Shown: positions 12,940 to 25,170, numbered from the stretch's first letter. The stretch: DNA of 64,000 bases from Chionis minor (GCA_013398295.1 VZSF01010130.1:417410-481409); one strand, 5' to 3'. Program-made: numbers and translations. The notes: generated from the letters alone by a model not told the origin.

Positions 12940-13320
12940 GTGATCATAAGATGTAGGAGGAATGATTGAATCGGCTTTTCTGTCTGGGAAAGATATAACT
13001 GAAAGGGAATATAGCAAAGATACATGAATTCATGGATGATATGAAGATGGTTAATAGAAAATAAGTTGCTTTTGTATGGGAAGAGACAGTTAATTTGGGA
13101 CTATCCAGTGAAGCTTACAGGAAATAGATGTTGCATGAAAGGATGCATTTTTTTCACACATGAAGTTAAACTATGGAATTCCTGCCAGAAAATACTGAGT
13201 GTTGGAACAAGTCCGTTTATCACAATTCCACTAAGGTTGGGGAATACTAGGAGGAGCTACTGCTTTATGTCTTTACCAAGCACCTGTGCAGTGGGATGCG
13301 CTACACCTTCATGAAGCTCA
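12940..13320 (+). mobile_element. Ancient CR1-type LINE, 3' region, plus strand
   Basis: The segment follows the layout of an old amniote CR1 lineage common in turtles and crocodilians. A block resembling GATATGGAGAAGGTGAATAG lies near 13037, then a CR1-like stretch ending in TTTCACAC, then CTATGGAATTCCTGCC near 13170. No frame stays open, and divergence is clearly greater than in the neighbouring copies. The family match is by recalled consensus and is approximate; boundaries are uncertain by tens of bases. Confidence 0.6.
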
Positions 13321-13399
13321 TGGATGGCACTGAATTGTAGAAAGCAGAAAATCTACTGGAGGGCAGGACGGATCATTTCTCCAGCTCAGCAAGTTACTT

Positions 13400-13865
13400 C
13401 TGAATGGCCAACAAAAACTTCCTGGAGTTCAATGAAGGTAAATGCAAAATCCTGCATCTAGGATGTCATAACCCCACGCATCTGTGCAGGATGGGGATAC
13501 GCATAATAAAAACCCCAGCTTTGCAGAAAGGTGATGGTGGGCAACCAGCTGAATAGGCATCTGCAGTTCCTCTTGCAGCAACGAGGACTAACCACATACT
13601 GGTCTATATTAGCAAGAGCGTGGCCAGCAGGTTGAGGGAAGTGATTATTGCTCTGTATTTGACTCTTACAGGGCCATGTCTGCAGTACTGCGTTTGGGTT
13701 GGGCTGCCCCAGAGCAAAAGGGATATTTACAAACTGGAGAGAGTTCAGGGAGGATCAGCAAAATTGTCAGGATGCTGGAGAACGTAGTGCGCGAGCAGAG
13801 GCTGAGAGCGCTGGGTTTGTTCAGCCTGCAGATGAGAAGACTAAGGCTCCAAGTCCTTTTTTCTA
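13400..13865 (+). mobile_element. Old CR1 LINE, ORF2 fragment, plus strand
   Basis: Conceptual translation gives a CR1 reverse-transcriptase C-terminal signature: NFLEFNEGKCKILHLGC near 13415-13465, a tract equivalent to the CLQYCVWVGLPQ / KLERVQGG region near 13675-13755, and RLRALGLFSLQMRR-like coding near 13800-13840. These are interrupted by stops. It represents ORF2 sequence lying 5' of the 3' region seen at 12940-13320, so the two segments are in the wrong order to be one simple copy and are probably separate insertions. Confidence 0.75.
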
Positions 13866-14079
13866 CCACCTAATGGGTGGTTATCAGAGAAGTATTCAGA
13901 TAAACCTACCCTGCATCTGTGTTTCCCAAGACTTGTCATGCCTTTCTGCCTCCTGTGTCTTGTCCAGGTTGACTCTGGAGAGGCAGAGTTGTACTGAACA
14001 GGCAGAGCAGAAGGCAAGCCGCTGGGGCAGGTGTGAGGGCCTGCACTGAGGACAGTGAGGTGTGCCCTACAGGTTGGGG

Positions 14080-14340
14080 CTTCCTGGGGCAGGAAGGTTG
14101 GGGATGGGAAGGAGTGTTAGCAGGGGAAAAGGAGGAAGACTTGGGAGGAAAGAGAATTTGTGGAAGAAAGGGAAAGAAAATGGAAAATGGCGGGCGGTTC
14201 TGGATTGAAATGATGAGGAGAAATGGTCTGAGAGCTGGGACGAGTTGCGAAATGAGTTTGGAGGCAGAAGGGCTTGGGAGTCACAGTTAGGAAAAAGCAG
14301 ATGAGAGGGGAGAGCGAGAGGATGAGCGTGCTGTGCTACA
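14080..14340 (+). repeat. Purine-rich (G/A) strand-asymmetric segment
   Basis: The + strand is strongly enriched in G and A over about 250 bases (for example GGAAGGAGTG, GGAGGAAGAC and GAGGGGAGAGCGAGAGG), with few pyrimidine interruptions. The long minus-strand open frame across it (rich in Pro, Ser, Phe and Leu) is a by-product of this bias rather than a gene. Confidence 0.5.
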
Positions 14341-17300
14341 CAGGCTTTTGAGTGGGAATGGGCAGGGATTATGGCCATGCCACTCCGCTGCCTCCAACCA
14401 GCTCTGATCTGGGAACAGAAATTTGCAGAGACCTGGCCATCCTCTCCCAGCAGCACAGGGCTGTCCCCCCTACATTCTCTTTTTGTCACTCAAAAGTATA
14501 AAATTTCAAGTTTAGTTTCAAGACGAGAAGATAACAAAAATTTTGCTGGCTATCTATGTTTAAATCAACAGCTCAGCAAATCATACTACTGACACAGATC
14601 CCCCAAACCCATCTCTTCTTCTACTGTCTTTCTCTTCCTTTTCCAAGTGTGAGACAGGGAAAGCTGCGCAGGCTTCTGTCCAAGGGTGCAGCCTCAGCCG
14701 CTGGTTGCACTGTCCTGCTCCCACGTCGCACTCTCTCCTTTGCTCAAATCCATTTCCAAATTTAGCCAGATGAAGAAATAAATTGTGGACAAAGACCATT
14801 CCCAGCTTGGCCAGCAGATGGCAATTACTGCTCTTGAAGAGATCCCTAGGTGGCCTTTAAAGTGTACAGAAACAGGAGTTTGGAGTAGATGAGTCTCTGT
14901 AATATTACATGGAGCGCAAAAAATCTGGAATTTAAAGTTCTGGAAATTGAGTTCACCTTTTCTGTCATCTGTTAACAGATCAGATATCAGAGCTTCTCAG
15001 TTTGTAAAATAAGTACTGTTATACATGAAGGAAAAAAGCACTTAATGTTGTTCTGAGCTATTCACTCAGCAGTTAACTCTCTGTTATGCTGCCATAACAC
15101 TTTTGGTCCCTTTTTAAAGGTATTGTAAAATCTATGTTGTTTCTGGGATGCTTCCTGCCATATCAAAAGGTCCCGATATGTGTTGACATGGAGAGTTGAA
15201 ATAAAAGAAAAAATTAATATATGTGTGTGTTTCCTATTGTTGTTAATGATCTAGGGGAAATGAGCTGTTTAATTTCAGAAGGAGAAGAAGCAGAGCACGC
15301 GAGTACAGATAATATATGTAATAAATGACAAACTTCTGGAACGGGTTAGCAGAGAAGGCAGCTGCAGGAAAATAATGTAAACTCGGGTTAATTTCTTTGC
15401 TGAATAAGGAGTATGTTTCAGGGATGATGTAAAAACCAGCAAGGAAGCAAGTCAGAGCTGTGGTTAATGGACAAATATACCGACATTTACCTTTTCCTTG
15501 CTTGCATTTCTCTTTAACTTTCAAGATGAAATGGGTCTGTAGAGCTAACTGCAATGTGGTATCCAGGGAACTGCTGTGAGTTTTTATGGCTCGGGAGGGC
15601 AACTCCCCATGTGGGGAGGAGGAAGGGTTAAGAAGGAGGTTCAAGCTGGCAGTACAATTTGGTTCCTGGCTATCATGCTGACTGGGCCAGAAAGGAGTAC
15701 AGAAGTCCTGAGTAAGTGTGGGGGAAAACGCTTCTTAAATCATTCTCTTGTGACCTTTTTACCTCGAGAAGCATAAATAGGATATGAAGCAAGCTTTATC
15801 TAGCTTTGCATGGCACAAAGTTTAGTTGCCCTGACGTGAGACTGAGGGCTGAAGGGAGCAAAGAAGGAAAACTAGTGGGAAGAAGAACTCGGGGTCCTGC
15901 CAAAAAGGCTGGTTTACTTTTAAACACTCGATATTTCAGACAGACTGAAATAGTATGTTTTACTTTCCAGTCATGCTGATACAATCAAACTGTAACGAGA
16001 GAATGAATTCCTGAACTGAGCGCGATTAACAGTTTTTAACTCAAGGTCCTTTCCCAAGCTATGGCAGACAGATCAGAAGCGTGCGATGTCCGCCCTTGGA
16101 TTTCTATCGTGAGTGGCCAATGCTTTGTGAAACCCCGAGTTAGAAGCCCTCTCATTGTCAAAAAATAAAGTGCTTCCTTGAGTAAGAGAGAGTCTGTGCC
16201 ACCAGAAATAAGCCAGTCGAAGCGGAAGTCTGGAGGGGCTGTTTGGCCTCAGGCTTCAAAGGAAGCGCAGGATTTGCTGGTGGTGAATAGTTTAAGCAGA
16301 CCACAGGGACTATGTTCAAAAGTTTGTTTAAAAACAAACAAACCTGTAACTCTTACGTGTTCATGGGTAAGAAATTCCTGTACTAAGCCCGTGCCTCTTG
16401 CTTTAACACCAAAGTTGTTTCTGAGAACCATCGTTAGGAAACCATGTTACTAGGAAACAGCTAGGGAGACTCAGAAGGAATTTATCCAACTCATTAGGAG
16501 GGTTGTTTTGGGGGTAAGAGTCAGAAGAGACTCAGGATGATGAGAATGGGGTTAAACAGGGGATCTATAACTGGCAATTTGCTTGAAAAATCCAGACTTA
16601 GGAACACTGTGTCTACCTGCGTCAGTGAGTCTTTGAAATATGGGAGATTGAGGTTGGACACAATCACGACAAATCGATGTCTAACCAAAGTACAGAAATC
16701 AACCCCCCTGTGACAATTAGTGCTTCCAGTTAATATCTCATATGTATACTGCTCCCCAGAATGAGCTTGACATCCCGTCTTTATAAGAAGCATGCATCCT
16801 GGCTAGAAAAAAATCAAAAGTCTAGCTCTCTCACATTGTTCCTGCATGTCAGGAAAAGCAAAATGAGAAAAAATGGCACTCAAATCCCCTTTTAGGATAC
16901 CCTGAAGTATCAGTGCTACTGTGAAAGCTGAAGCCAAACACAAGGTTGGGATTTTATGTTTGTCTGTAATTCCTGGCTATGATCGGATTCATTGCACAAC
17001 CAGAAAACTGCTTTTTCCAACTGATAGCCTTGCAAAGTCATACTGGAAACAGAAATTAGTGTGTACTTTGGCTGAGGTATTACCAGCCATAAAGATCTGG
17101 CAACTGCAGCTTGCTTAACAATTTTGCTAATTATTATTTAAATTGGAGTGAATCAACCCTTCTAACACTGAATAAAGAACAACTTTTTTTTTCCCAAGGA
17201 GAAAAACAGATAGGAGACTGGACATACTCACGTGAGCAGGTTTTTAACAAGTGTTTCCACACTAAGATTTAACACCACTTAAACTATACCCATTTGTTAG

Positions 17301-18545
17301 GCTGGTGCAAGTTATTACACTGCATAAAGTAAAAGACGGTCTGAAGTTAAAGCTCTGTAGTTATTCCACAACAGTTCATGTAAACAGTCTTATATCAGAA
17401 TATATTTTTTTCGTCTTGTCCAACTTTTTCCACACGCCCATGGTATATTAAGCTAATTCATGAAAAAAATAAACCCTCTTCTATATGTGGATATACATCA
17501 GTGTGTATAAGAAAGGGACGATAGTCCCTTGGCTTCTGCTTTTCTACTGACTGGTGGCAGTACATCAGGTATCCTACAGAAGTACAATTAGCAAAATGCC
17601 TTAAGATCAAAGGAGCTACAGAATTACAATGTCTGGGAACAAAGTAGGTCAGAAAAGGTCAGAAAACATTCTTTCTCTAAAAACAAGGGTCTCAGGTTAT
17701 TATTAAGATCACCTCCATATGTCAGTGGTGACTTTCTTAGCGAGAATACCAGGCATGTTTGGATAGTAATATAGAAATCTGAGATGACTTAATGATTACT
17801 CATGCTATTCTCCATAGCAAATTTAGCTCAAATAGAAGAATTGTATATAATTTAGCACGTAGTTTTCATGCCCAGTCAGTAGCATTATAGGTCTTATTAA
17901 TTGTAAAATCCTGTTAGTACACAGTAGTATCCTGCAGTAAATTCCAGCAAAGTAAATTGTGGAACTACGATACTGCTGCTTGTATATGGTTGTAAGTCAG
18001 ATTCTTAAGTGTTTAGGAACCATTCATGTGGTTTAAGTGTCTTGGGTTTATATCATCTTATTTCTTATTTGGCCCATTTGAACACACGATCGTTCCCTTA
18101 AAGGGTGGTACTCTGTGTACTATATTATTCAAACAGTTGGCAACTTCTTAAAGGTTTAGAAGGTACTACTTGGAGAGCTTAGAGGAGTTGGAGGCTTTTA
18201 GTAAAATAGTTTAGGTGGGGTGTCATTTAATTTTAAATATTACTATCTCAGGGAGAATTTACTCTCAAATAAGATGACCTTGATTTCACCCTGGTGAGAG
18301 CAGAGAAGACTCACCTTTTTCTTTAAAGTGTTTTTAACTAAAATATAAGACACAGCCAGCCATCTAAACAGTTAGGCGTTTTATACACTGCATAATTCTG
18401 CCTGAAAACTGACACTGCATCTGTTGTGTCACATTTCTGCTATCACATGCTGCTGTAATGCCGAATCTTTTCATCGTCTTACTTTTAAATAATTGGGAGG
18501 ATCATTATGATGATAAACCAAATTGATTATTAATTTTATTCATCA

Positions 18546-18602
18546 TAGTCTTGGTCTTCCAGAGCGGAATCCATGCAGTCTTGGTATCCTAAAGAGGAAT
18601 CT
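18546..18602 (+). repeat. Imperfect direct repeat, period about 31
   Basis: Two adjacent blocks both begin AGTCTTGG and both continue to a GGAATC core (AGAGCGGAATCC and AAGAGGAATCTT). They look like a decayed local duplication. No function is suggested. Confidence 0.35.
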
Positions 18603-21600
18603 TAGGCTATTTGCATCCCTTGAGTTACCAAAATGCCATTTCAGAGGGAGTGCAAATAGCACTTGGGAGCTTCCGAATCGGGACGATACACATCTGGTTT
18701 TCAGGTAAATGCTGCGCTATGAATAACCAGCTTTTGGTAAGCTGGTAGTCCTTGTAAGTGAGGTTAGCCAAGGACAGCATGTTGGCTTTCTCAACAAAAG
18801 CACTATGGGAGGCAACAAAAGTGAATTTTAGGATTCCTCTATGAAACTGACTTGTGTGAATACATGCTATACTATAGATCCTTTTTTTCTGTATTCACTT
18901 ATTTTATTTCTATATCTAAAGTAAGGGTTATCCCGTTAATCTGGTAGGGATGGATTTTTGTCAGAATATAAATATAAAGCGCAGGGCCTATGTGTGTGCT
19001 TACTTTTGAACAAGTGGTATATTTTCACTTAGCCACCGAGTAAATACATATTTAGAGGAAGGGCACTGATACAGGATTTATTTCACTTCTAATCCCTGTC
19101 AATTCAAGGACTAATTTAGTTCTGCTTTGGAAAGAGAGGAGATATTTGATGGTACTAACAAGAATTGTTATGTTTATTTCACAGAATACAGTCGTTGCAA
19201 ACGGAATGAAGCATTTCCATATGCCTTTTTTTGAAATCTGTTTTGCCCGTATTACCAGATACGGGATGAATTGTGGGTTAAATAATCTGTCAATTGGAGA
19301 AAAATGAACCAGAGAGACTGTGTAAATTTTGTTGTGAACCAACCTGCAACAGAATGGATTTTTTTGCTGTAGATGTAGACGTAGCACAATCATTTTAAAA
19401 AACAATTGATAAAAGATTGCCTTTATGTTACTCTTGTCCATATTAAAGCAGCTCTTTGCAAGTAGAAAAGTAAAATGAAATGAAGCACTTCTGCGCCAGC
19501 TGCAAGGTAATAAGTTGTATGAAGTGATTTATCATATATTGAATATGTCCTATATAGTTAAAGCATTTCAGTGCAAATATGTACAACCTGGAAATATTCC
19601 TTCATATATTTAGTATCCTTATACTACTCTTAAAACAACAGATTTTTTTAAATGTTTGTATTTCTCGACACAAATCTGTTCAATTTGCAAAGGCAAGTAG
19701 ACTTTCTACATGGAAGACTTTGTTAACAGTTTTCATATGCTTTAGTATTTGAATTGACTCACTTAGATACACAGTTTTGCTTATCTAGTAAGTAAAATGC
19801 TGACAGTGTTGTAAATCGTATCTTGAAATGGGTCCACTAACACCTGCTAACCCTTGCTATAGCCTTTAATACAGAAGCACTTTCAAAGCGATAAAAAGAA
19901 AATGGTGATTAAAAAAAAAGGTTAATTTAACTTGAATAGAAATTAGAGTTGTTTAAAAGCAAGCAAAATTAGTGTCACTTCTATTCCTGGTGGTTTGTTA
20001 TTTAGGTAGTATTAGCAGAGCTAGTACTTCTCTGTTTTTTGGATTTTTTTGCAGCCTGAAAAGTCAATTGAGTAGCAACTGAGAAGACAACTGAAATCTG
20101 CTTCTTGGAAACAATCGGATTGGGTTTATTTGACAAAACATTTGCTTCTCTGATGCCCCAAACTTTTATTGAAAACAAAATTGAGTTCTTGAGATTGCAA
20201 AGGTGGCCTGGAAGATACTAAATCTATGTAAACAAAGGAAGGAACTTTGAGGTGCTTAGATCCTAGGATAATGGATGCAGTATGAAATACTTGACCTGGA
20301 TAGTGGTATCAAACCAAGCCTGAAGACAGCCTAAAACAATGGCTTGAAGCAGTTCCTGCTCATTTGAAAGAGATGTTAACTTTGAAGCTGAATGAGAATG
20401 TTGCCAACAGTGTTAGTTATTTCAGTGCCAAGAAAGAGGTGAATGATCGTGCTAGGACAATGTATTCTTCATGCTTCCTCATTTAGCAATGGGATCAAAA
20501 CAAATTCCATGTTTGGGGTCTGAATAAAAATTTTCTTAAGATGTTCTTCAACTTAATATCTGAGGGTGAGATTAATTTCACCGAATTTTAGGTGCCTAGA
20601 GTTCTCACAGTTACATCTAAGATAGTCATCTGGGCTCCTTTAATATCACTTATCTCATCATAAATGTTAATGTTTCAAGTAATTTGTCCCCTGGAATTCC
20701 CTATTCCCTCCTACCAGTGCTATGTAGATGACCAGCTCTGATCAGATATTCACAGCAGAGACAGTAACAAGGTAGGATAGAGGAATCCTTCACGGAAAGG
20801 CTTGCAATCAAAAATGTAGCTTTGTGCAACTGGAGATTTGCGGGGGCCAGAGGGCTTTTACTGTTGATGACTATCACTTTCTTTCACTTGCCTGCCTTTA
20901 AGAATAGCAGTCATATGTTAACTACGTCCCAGATAACAGCCTGTCAAGTCCCATCTACACTCTGTTGAGGAAAAAAAGAACAAAACTAAATTTAATTTGT
21001 AAGGGAGCCACACCTGAGCTATAACCCATGCTTTAAGTCAACCTTAAAGAGGAAAATGTTAAGAGACGTCTTGAGCTGTTGTTTTAAATAAACGTAGGAG
21101 TGGGAATCAGACCTGTTGCTTACCCTCAGCTTCACAAGTTAGACGTTTAGGCTACACTGTTTCCCTCTCTCGTTCAGCTCACTTTTTCTCTTCTGAAAGG
21201 ACAAAAGAGAAAATTCTCTAGCTATTCGTGAAGTATCTTGACCTGTATCTTGACAGCTAATTGCACTTCAGGAAACTTTTACTATAGGTCTTGCCAAATT
21301 CTAAATCTAAGGTCAGATGCTCCCGATGGTCCCCACAGTAACCAAGTAAAATCTGTGCTTTTTATCTTTGAAAACGTGCCTCACTTGCTTCGGCAGTGAG
21401 ATGCAGTCCCTGAACTTCATAGGACTCAGCTGGAGCCTGGTCTGAAACATCAGTAGAACATCCTGTCTGGCTGAGAGATGCATAAACACTGCTTACTGAA
21501 TGGGATTTAATCTAATGTTGATCTTCACACAGTCGGAGATACCATATGTTTTTGTGTTTTAATGGCTATCCTGTTTATCTCATCTTTCTGACTTAAGGCC

Positions 21601-21882
21601 AAATCCTTCTGTTGAATAGGTGCATTATTAATCCTAGCTGAAAATTAAACAACAAAAGGGCTTAATCATTAAGAGGATGCATTAGTCTAAGTGGTCACAT
21701 AATTTTGTGCTAGCCTTGCGTGCTCTCAGTATAGTGCCTACCTTTCTTGGGTTTGCATCTATTGTACCACTTGTGACAAATTTATGATGAGGTTAGACAT
21801 TTTACTAAAGAACTTTGTTTTTCCTGGATGATGTAAGCATATCCTTCTCATTGATTACAATACAAATTCTAATCAGATCACC

Positions 21883-21903
21883 ATAATAATAATAATAATA
21901 ATT
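21883..21903 (+). repeat. (AAT)n microsatellite
   Basis: About seven uninterrupted ATA/AAT units are visible, followed by AT-rich sequence. The array is short and may be polymorphic. Confidence 0.8.
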
Positions 21904-22960
21904 AAATTCTCTGAATGTGTACTCTTCAGGCTTGGCATCCTATCCACTTTACCTTTGCAGAATACTACATAATTTTGAAATGCTTTGCAAATAAAATGAT
22001 TTATGGAAGAAGCTGTCTTGGTGTGTCACTAGGAGCATACTTCAACTGTATAGGTAATTTCTTTTTAAAGTAGTTGGGAACCGAAGCATTCCTTACGGTT
22101 GAAGAAAAAGCTGCATGTGAGGGCTACTGAAGCTTTGGTCTGTTTTCAATAGCTTGTGAGAAAGCAAGCGAATGTTTAATAGGGAGCTGGCCTGAATTCC
22201 AGATAGGGTTGCAGAAGATCCCATTTCCTGGTCTGTGGCTTTTAAGAGCCCACAAACAACATGGCAAATTCCTCCTTTGGCACTGGCATTTTATATATTG
22301 ATCCTAAAATAGGCATAACCTAGGTACCCCCAAAGCAGGTGTCTGTTGCATGCATTTATGTCTTTTGCATGCACAGTTGCCGTTCCTTTGTTTTATCAGC
22401 CGCAGGGTATTAATAAAACATGTAAAATAAGTAAATTACTATAAACAGGAACAAACCTCAGTCAAACCTGCCTGAATTCTGTTTGCAAAGTACATTTTCT
22501 ATGGAAGGTGGGGATTGAAAATTATCTATGAAGAGTGAGACTTTATTGTTCTTGTTCTTGGAATCTACCAGGGAAATAGCTGAGATCTCAAGAGACCTCT
22601 CTTGAAAGGGAAGAGACTTAGTTCTTGACAGGAGCAGAGTGTACCAAAGAGCAAAAAGGTACAAAGTTTCCCTAGCTATCTACTTAAGGCCTGCAAAAGA
22701 AGGCCCCACGTGCCCTAATTTTCTGATAATGTAAACTTTTTTTTTTTTTAGTTTAGATAAATAGCAATAGACAACAAGATACAGAATGGCGAAGGAACAT
22801 GCAGAATAGTTATAGCCATCAAATTTCTAAAAATTGCATGTACTGGAGAATCAGATTGTGAGAAGAAAGGGAAAACAGTGATTTCATACAAATCAGGAGA
22901 TAAGAAACACTTAACAACTGGAAAATAGAATCTATTTTTAAAAATGCCCAGAAGCAGAAG

Positions 22961-23248
22961 TTGTGTACGGTATGTTCACAATGCTTTTTTTTAAAAAAAA
23001 CAAAACACATCCTTCGCCTTAAAAAGTTGGGGAGTCAGTACACTGTTTACTGGAAACGGGGAAATGAAACTGCAGTACATAAATATTATATTGAAAAACA
23101 CGCGGAGAAGGAATTAGCCTTGTGCTTAACCGAACACTGGCCAAAACAGAAAAAGTACGTGGTTACATGGTTCTTCCCTCAAGCTGATTTGACTATCTAC
23201 CATACAGTTCAGAGCACCCTGTTCAGGAAGGTGGTTGAAGTAATCTGA
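22961..23248 (+). other. Unexplained 95-codon open frame, faint AID/APOBEC-like pattern
   Basis: I do not recognise this as a known gene. The frame runs to a TGA at 23246-23248 after a possible non-ATG start. Its second half reads QYTVYWKRGNE, then EKHAEKELALCLTEHW, then KKYVVTWFF. AID/APOBEC deaminases have a YxxxVxKR-like strand, an H[AV]E zinc/catalytic motif and, about 23-25 residues later, a [VI]TW[FY]xSWSPC motif. Here H-to-TW spacing is close to that, but the SWSPC and second cysteine are absent (FPQADL follows). No neighbouring exons were found. It could be a degenerate retro- or gene fragment, or chance in AT-rich DNA; I lean to chance. Confidence 0.12.
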
Positions 23249-23249
23249 G

Positions 23250-24600
23250 GAGTCTAACTGAAAGTCCAAAACGTACCTAAGTGCTTGCAGAACTGGGCTC
23301 CTTCTGGTCAGTCATATTAAGATCCAGTCTTGGATTTTGCCCTTGTTTATTCCCATGCAACCCAAAGTTTAATTAAGTTAATCATTGCTGGCAAACATAA
23401 TAAAGATTGAGTCTTCTTAAAAAAAAAAAAATGTTGGCTCTGTCATAACTGTTCAAAAATGTTACATTGTGGTGGGCGAAGCTTGATTTAGTGTAAGAAA
23501 GCTCAATAGATTTGGACAACAGCCTCTGGGCAAAGACTTGCTGGAGAACGTGAAGTGTTAACTTTTGCATGTTGAACTGCTTACGAAATATTCTGAGCGT
23601 ATTTAAGGTTATGATAGGCTTGGGGTTTTTCATAAGCATTAAAACTTGTTCCTTGGGGGGAACAGATGTGTTTTTCAATGGGCGGCCAAAAGTTCTCTCT
23701 TTGCTTTGACGATTATTATGTATTTCATACAGCTATATTGTGTTTTGTTACGGGCTTTTATTCTTTCTGTATTCCACTGCTGGTGTATGCGTATGTGTAA
23801 TGTTTCTACGTTTAACTTAAATGGGGATGGGTAACGAGACAAAGGGAGTATGCAGCAAGATTAGTGCATCTATCAAATGCACTTCATTAATATCATAAAT
23901 GTATCTAAAGGTTGTTTTTTTTTTTAAATAACTTATTTTAAAACAAATTGGAGGATACCGAGCATGCAAAATCAAAAATACAAAAGTCAATTAATTCTAA
24001 AAGCTAGGCATTCCCGAATCTGACACACATTCAAGGCGCATTATTAATTACACAGGCTTTCATTACGTCATTATATGGTTTTCTTTCTTTAGCTGCTACT
24101 TTTCATGTGGAGAGTGACTGAGTAATTCGTGCTGAACGAAGCATAGTCTTAAGAATCTGTGCTTTACTTCGGACTGAGTTCTGTTTCCCCATGCGGCCAC
24201 TGGCAGGTAGGAGGGAGGTGGTGATCCAGGGTCAAAAAAGAAGGAGGTTTTAAGAGGCAGTCGGGGGAGCTGGATGGTGCAACTGATGCCGCAGCAGCAG
24301 CCCGGATTCTGAGGGAAGAAACGGAGATGGCGTAGGAATGCAAGAGCCCTCCAGGTCTCACGGGGAAGGACGAAATATCCAGATCTAATCTGCTGGTTTT
24401 CTTTCAAGAAGCTCTTCTTCCTCATCGGGCCCAAAAAAAGGGCTTAAAAGAGAAGTAGCTGCCAGACACACAAGCAGATGTGCAGTTGGGAGTTTGGAAG
24501 CGGGATCACCGGTGGCAAAGCTTGTCACTTAACACTCCTGACCTCAGCTTTCCCTAGCCTCTCGCTTTGCCGGCGGTGCAGGGGGAAAAGGTCAAGAGTT
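23250..24600. other. Proximal upstream region of SLC16A10, no gene recognised
   Basis: This AT-rich sequence gives way to rising GC near 24550. It contains a CRE-type octamer at 24063 within a block rich in ATTAATTA-like cores. No exon is supported; the minus-strand frames between 24096 and 24434 have no recognisable content. Confidence 0.5.
24063..24070 (+). promoter_or_regulatory. CRE-like bZIP site TTACGTCA
   Basis: TTACGTCA is the reverse complement of TGACGTAA, a common variant of the ATF/CREB response element. It lies about 1.5 kb upstream of the visible exon and directly follows an ATTATTAATTA homeodomain-type cluster (near 24041). A single octamer has weak predictive value. Confidence 0.25.
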
Positions 24601-24664
24601 GATGCCTCTGTGCAAGTGGGAAACATTTCATGAGGTGTGCAAGTGCGGTATTTTCTCTTTGTTT

Positions 24665-24695
24665 AAGGGGAAAAAAAAAGAAAAAAGAAAAAAGA
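24665..24695 (+). repeat. Homopurine tract, 31 bases
   Basis: An uninterrupted run of A and G (GGGG then A-rich with single G) marks the upstream edge of the CpG island. Such tracts can exclude nucleosomes or form triplex DNA; this role is inferred, not seen. Confidence 0.6.
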
Positions 24696-24880
24696 TAACC
24701 GAGGAGAAAAGGTTTCGCCACCCGGTCACCCCCGGCAAAGTGCTGAGGGTGGCCCAAGGGGAGGCGAAGGGCTGTCCCGGAGAGCAGCTCCTTGAGGGCG
24801 GCGGGTGCCCCGAGGGGCCCGGGAGCGGGGGGCGCCACCGTACCGGGCCCGTCAGCCCAGAGCCCCGGCCCTCCCCTCGG

Positions 24881-24890
24881 CGGGGCGGGT
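24881..24890 (+). promoter_or_regulatory. GC box (Sp1/KLF type)
   Basis: CGGGGCGGGT fits the Sp1/KLF consensus GGGGCGGGG at its core. It lies about 450 bases upstream of the assembly gap. Confidence 0.45.
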
Positions 24891-24972
24891 GGGCGACGGA
24901 GAGCTGCCCGGGGCCCGCCGGGGCCGAGCAACGGCCGTGAGGGGAGAGCAACGGCTGTCAACGTGCGCGGGA

Positions 24973-24988
24973 AGGGGCGTGGGGCGGG
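24973..24988 (+). promoter_or_regulatory. Paired GC boxes (Sp1/KLF/EGR type)
   Basis: GGGGCGTGGGGCGGG contains a GGGGCGTGG box overlapping a GGGGCGGG box. Either Sp1/KLF or EGR-type factors could bind. Two adjoining copies in a CpG island upstream of a first exon support a core-promoter role. Confidence 0.5.
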
Positions 24989-25170
24989 AAGCGGAGCGCT
25001 CTGGGGTGTTTTTTCCTTTACTTTTGGGTGTTGTTAGCGGCCGGCCGGGGAGGGGGACTCAAGGTTCCCCCCCCTCCCCCTCATCTGACGGCTGCCCAGA
25101 AGGGGTGGCGGCGGCGGGACGCGGCTGAGCGGCGTAACTGCCCCCGCCTCACGGGGAGCCACCCCGCCGC

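Larger units (their letters stand above)
13870..22960. other. Intergenic DNA, no gene recognised
   Basis: This is mostly AT-rich unique sequence with scattered short frames and no domain resemblance. It contains a purine-rich segment (14080-14340), an imperfect direct repeat (18546-18602) and a short (AAT)n array (21883-21903). Nothing else stood out on either strand. Confidence 0.6.

Noticed and set aside
14067..14489. 140-codon minus-strand frame
   Set aside because: It is rich in Ser, Pro, Phe and Leu because the opposite strand is purine-rich; there is no domain resemblance.
24554..25128. Several overlapping frames of 80-135 codons on both strands, rich in Gly, Pro, Arg and Ala
   Set aside because: They arise from high GC content of the CpG island, where stop codons are rare. 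None has a domain or fits the SLC16A10 frame.
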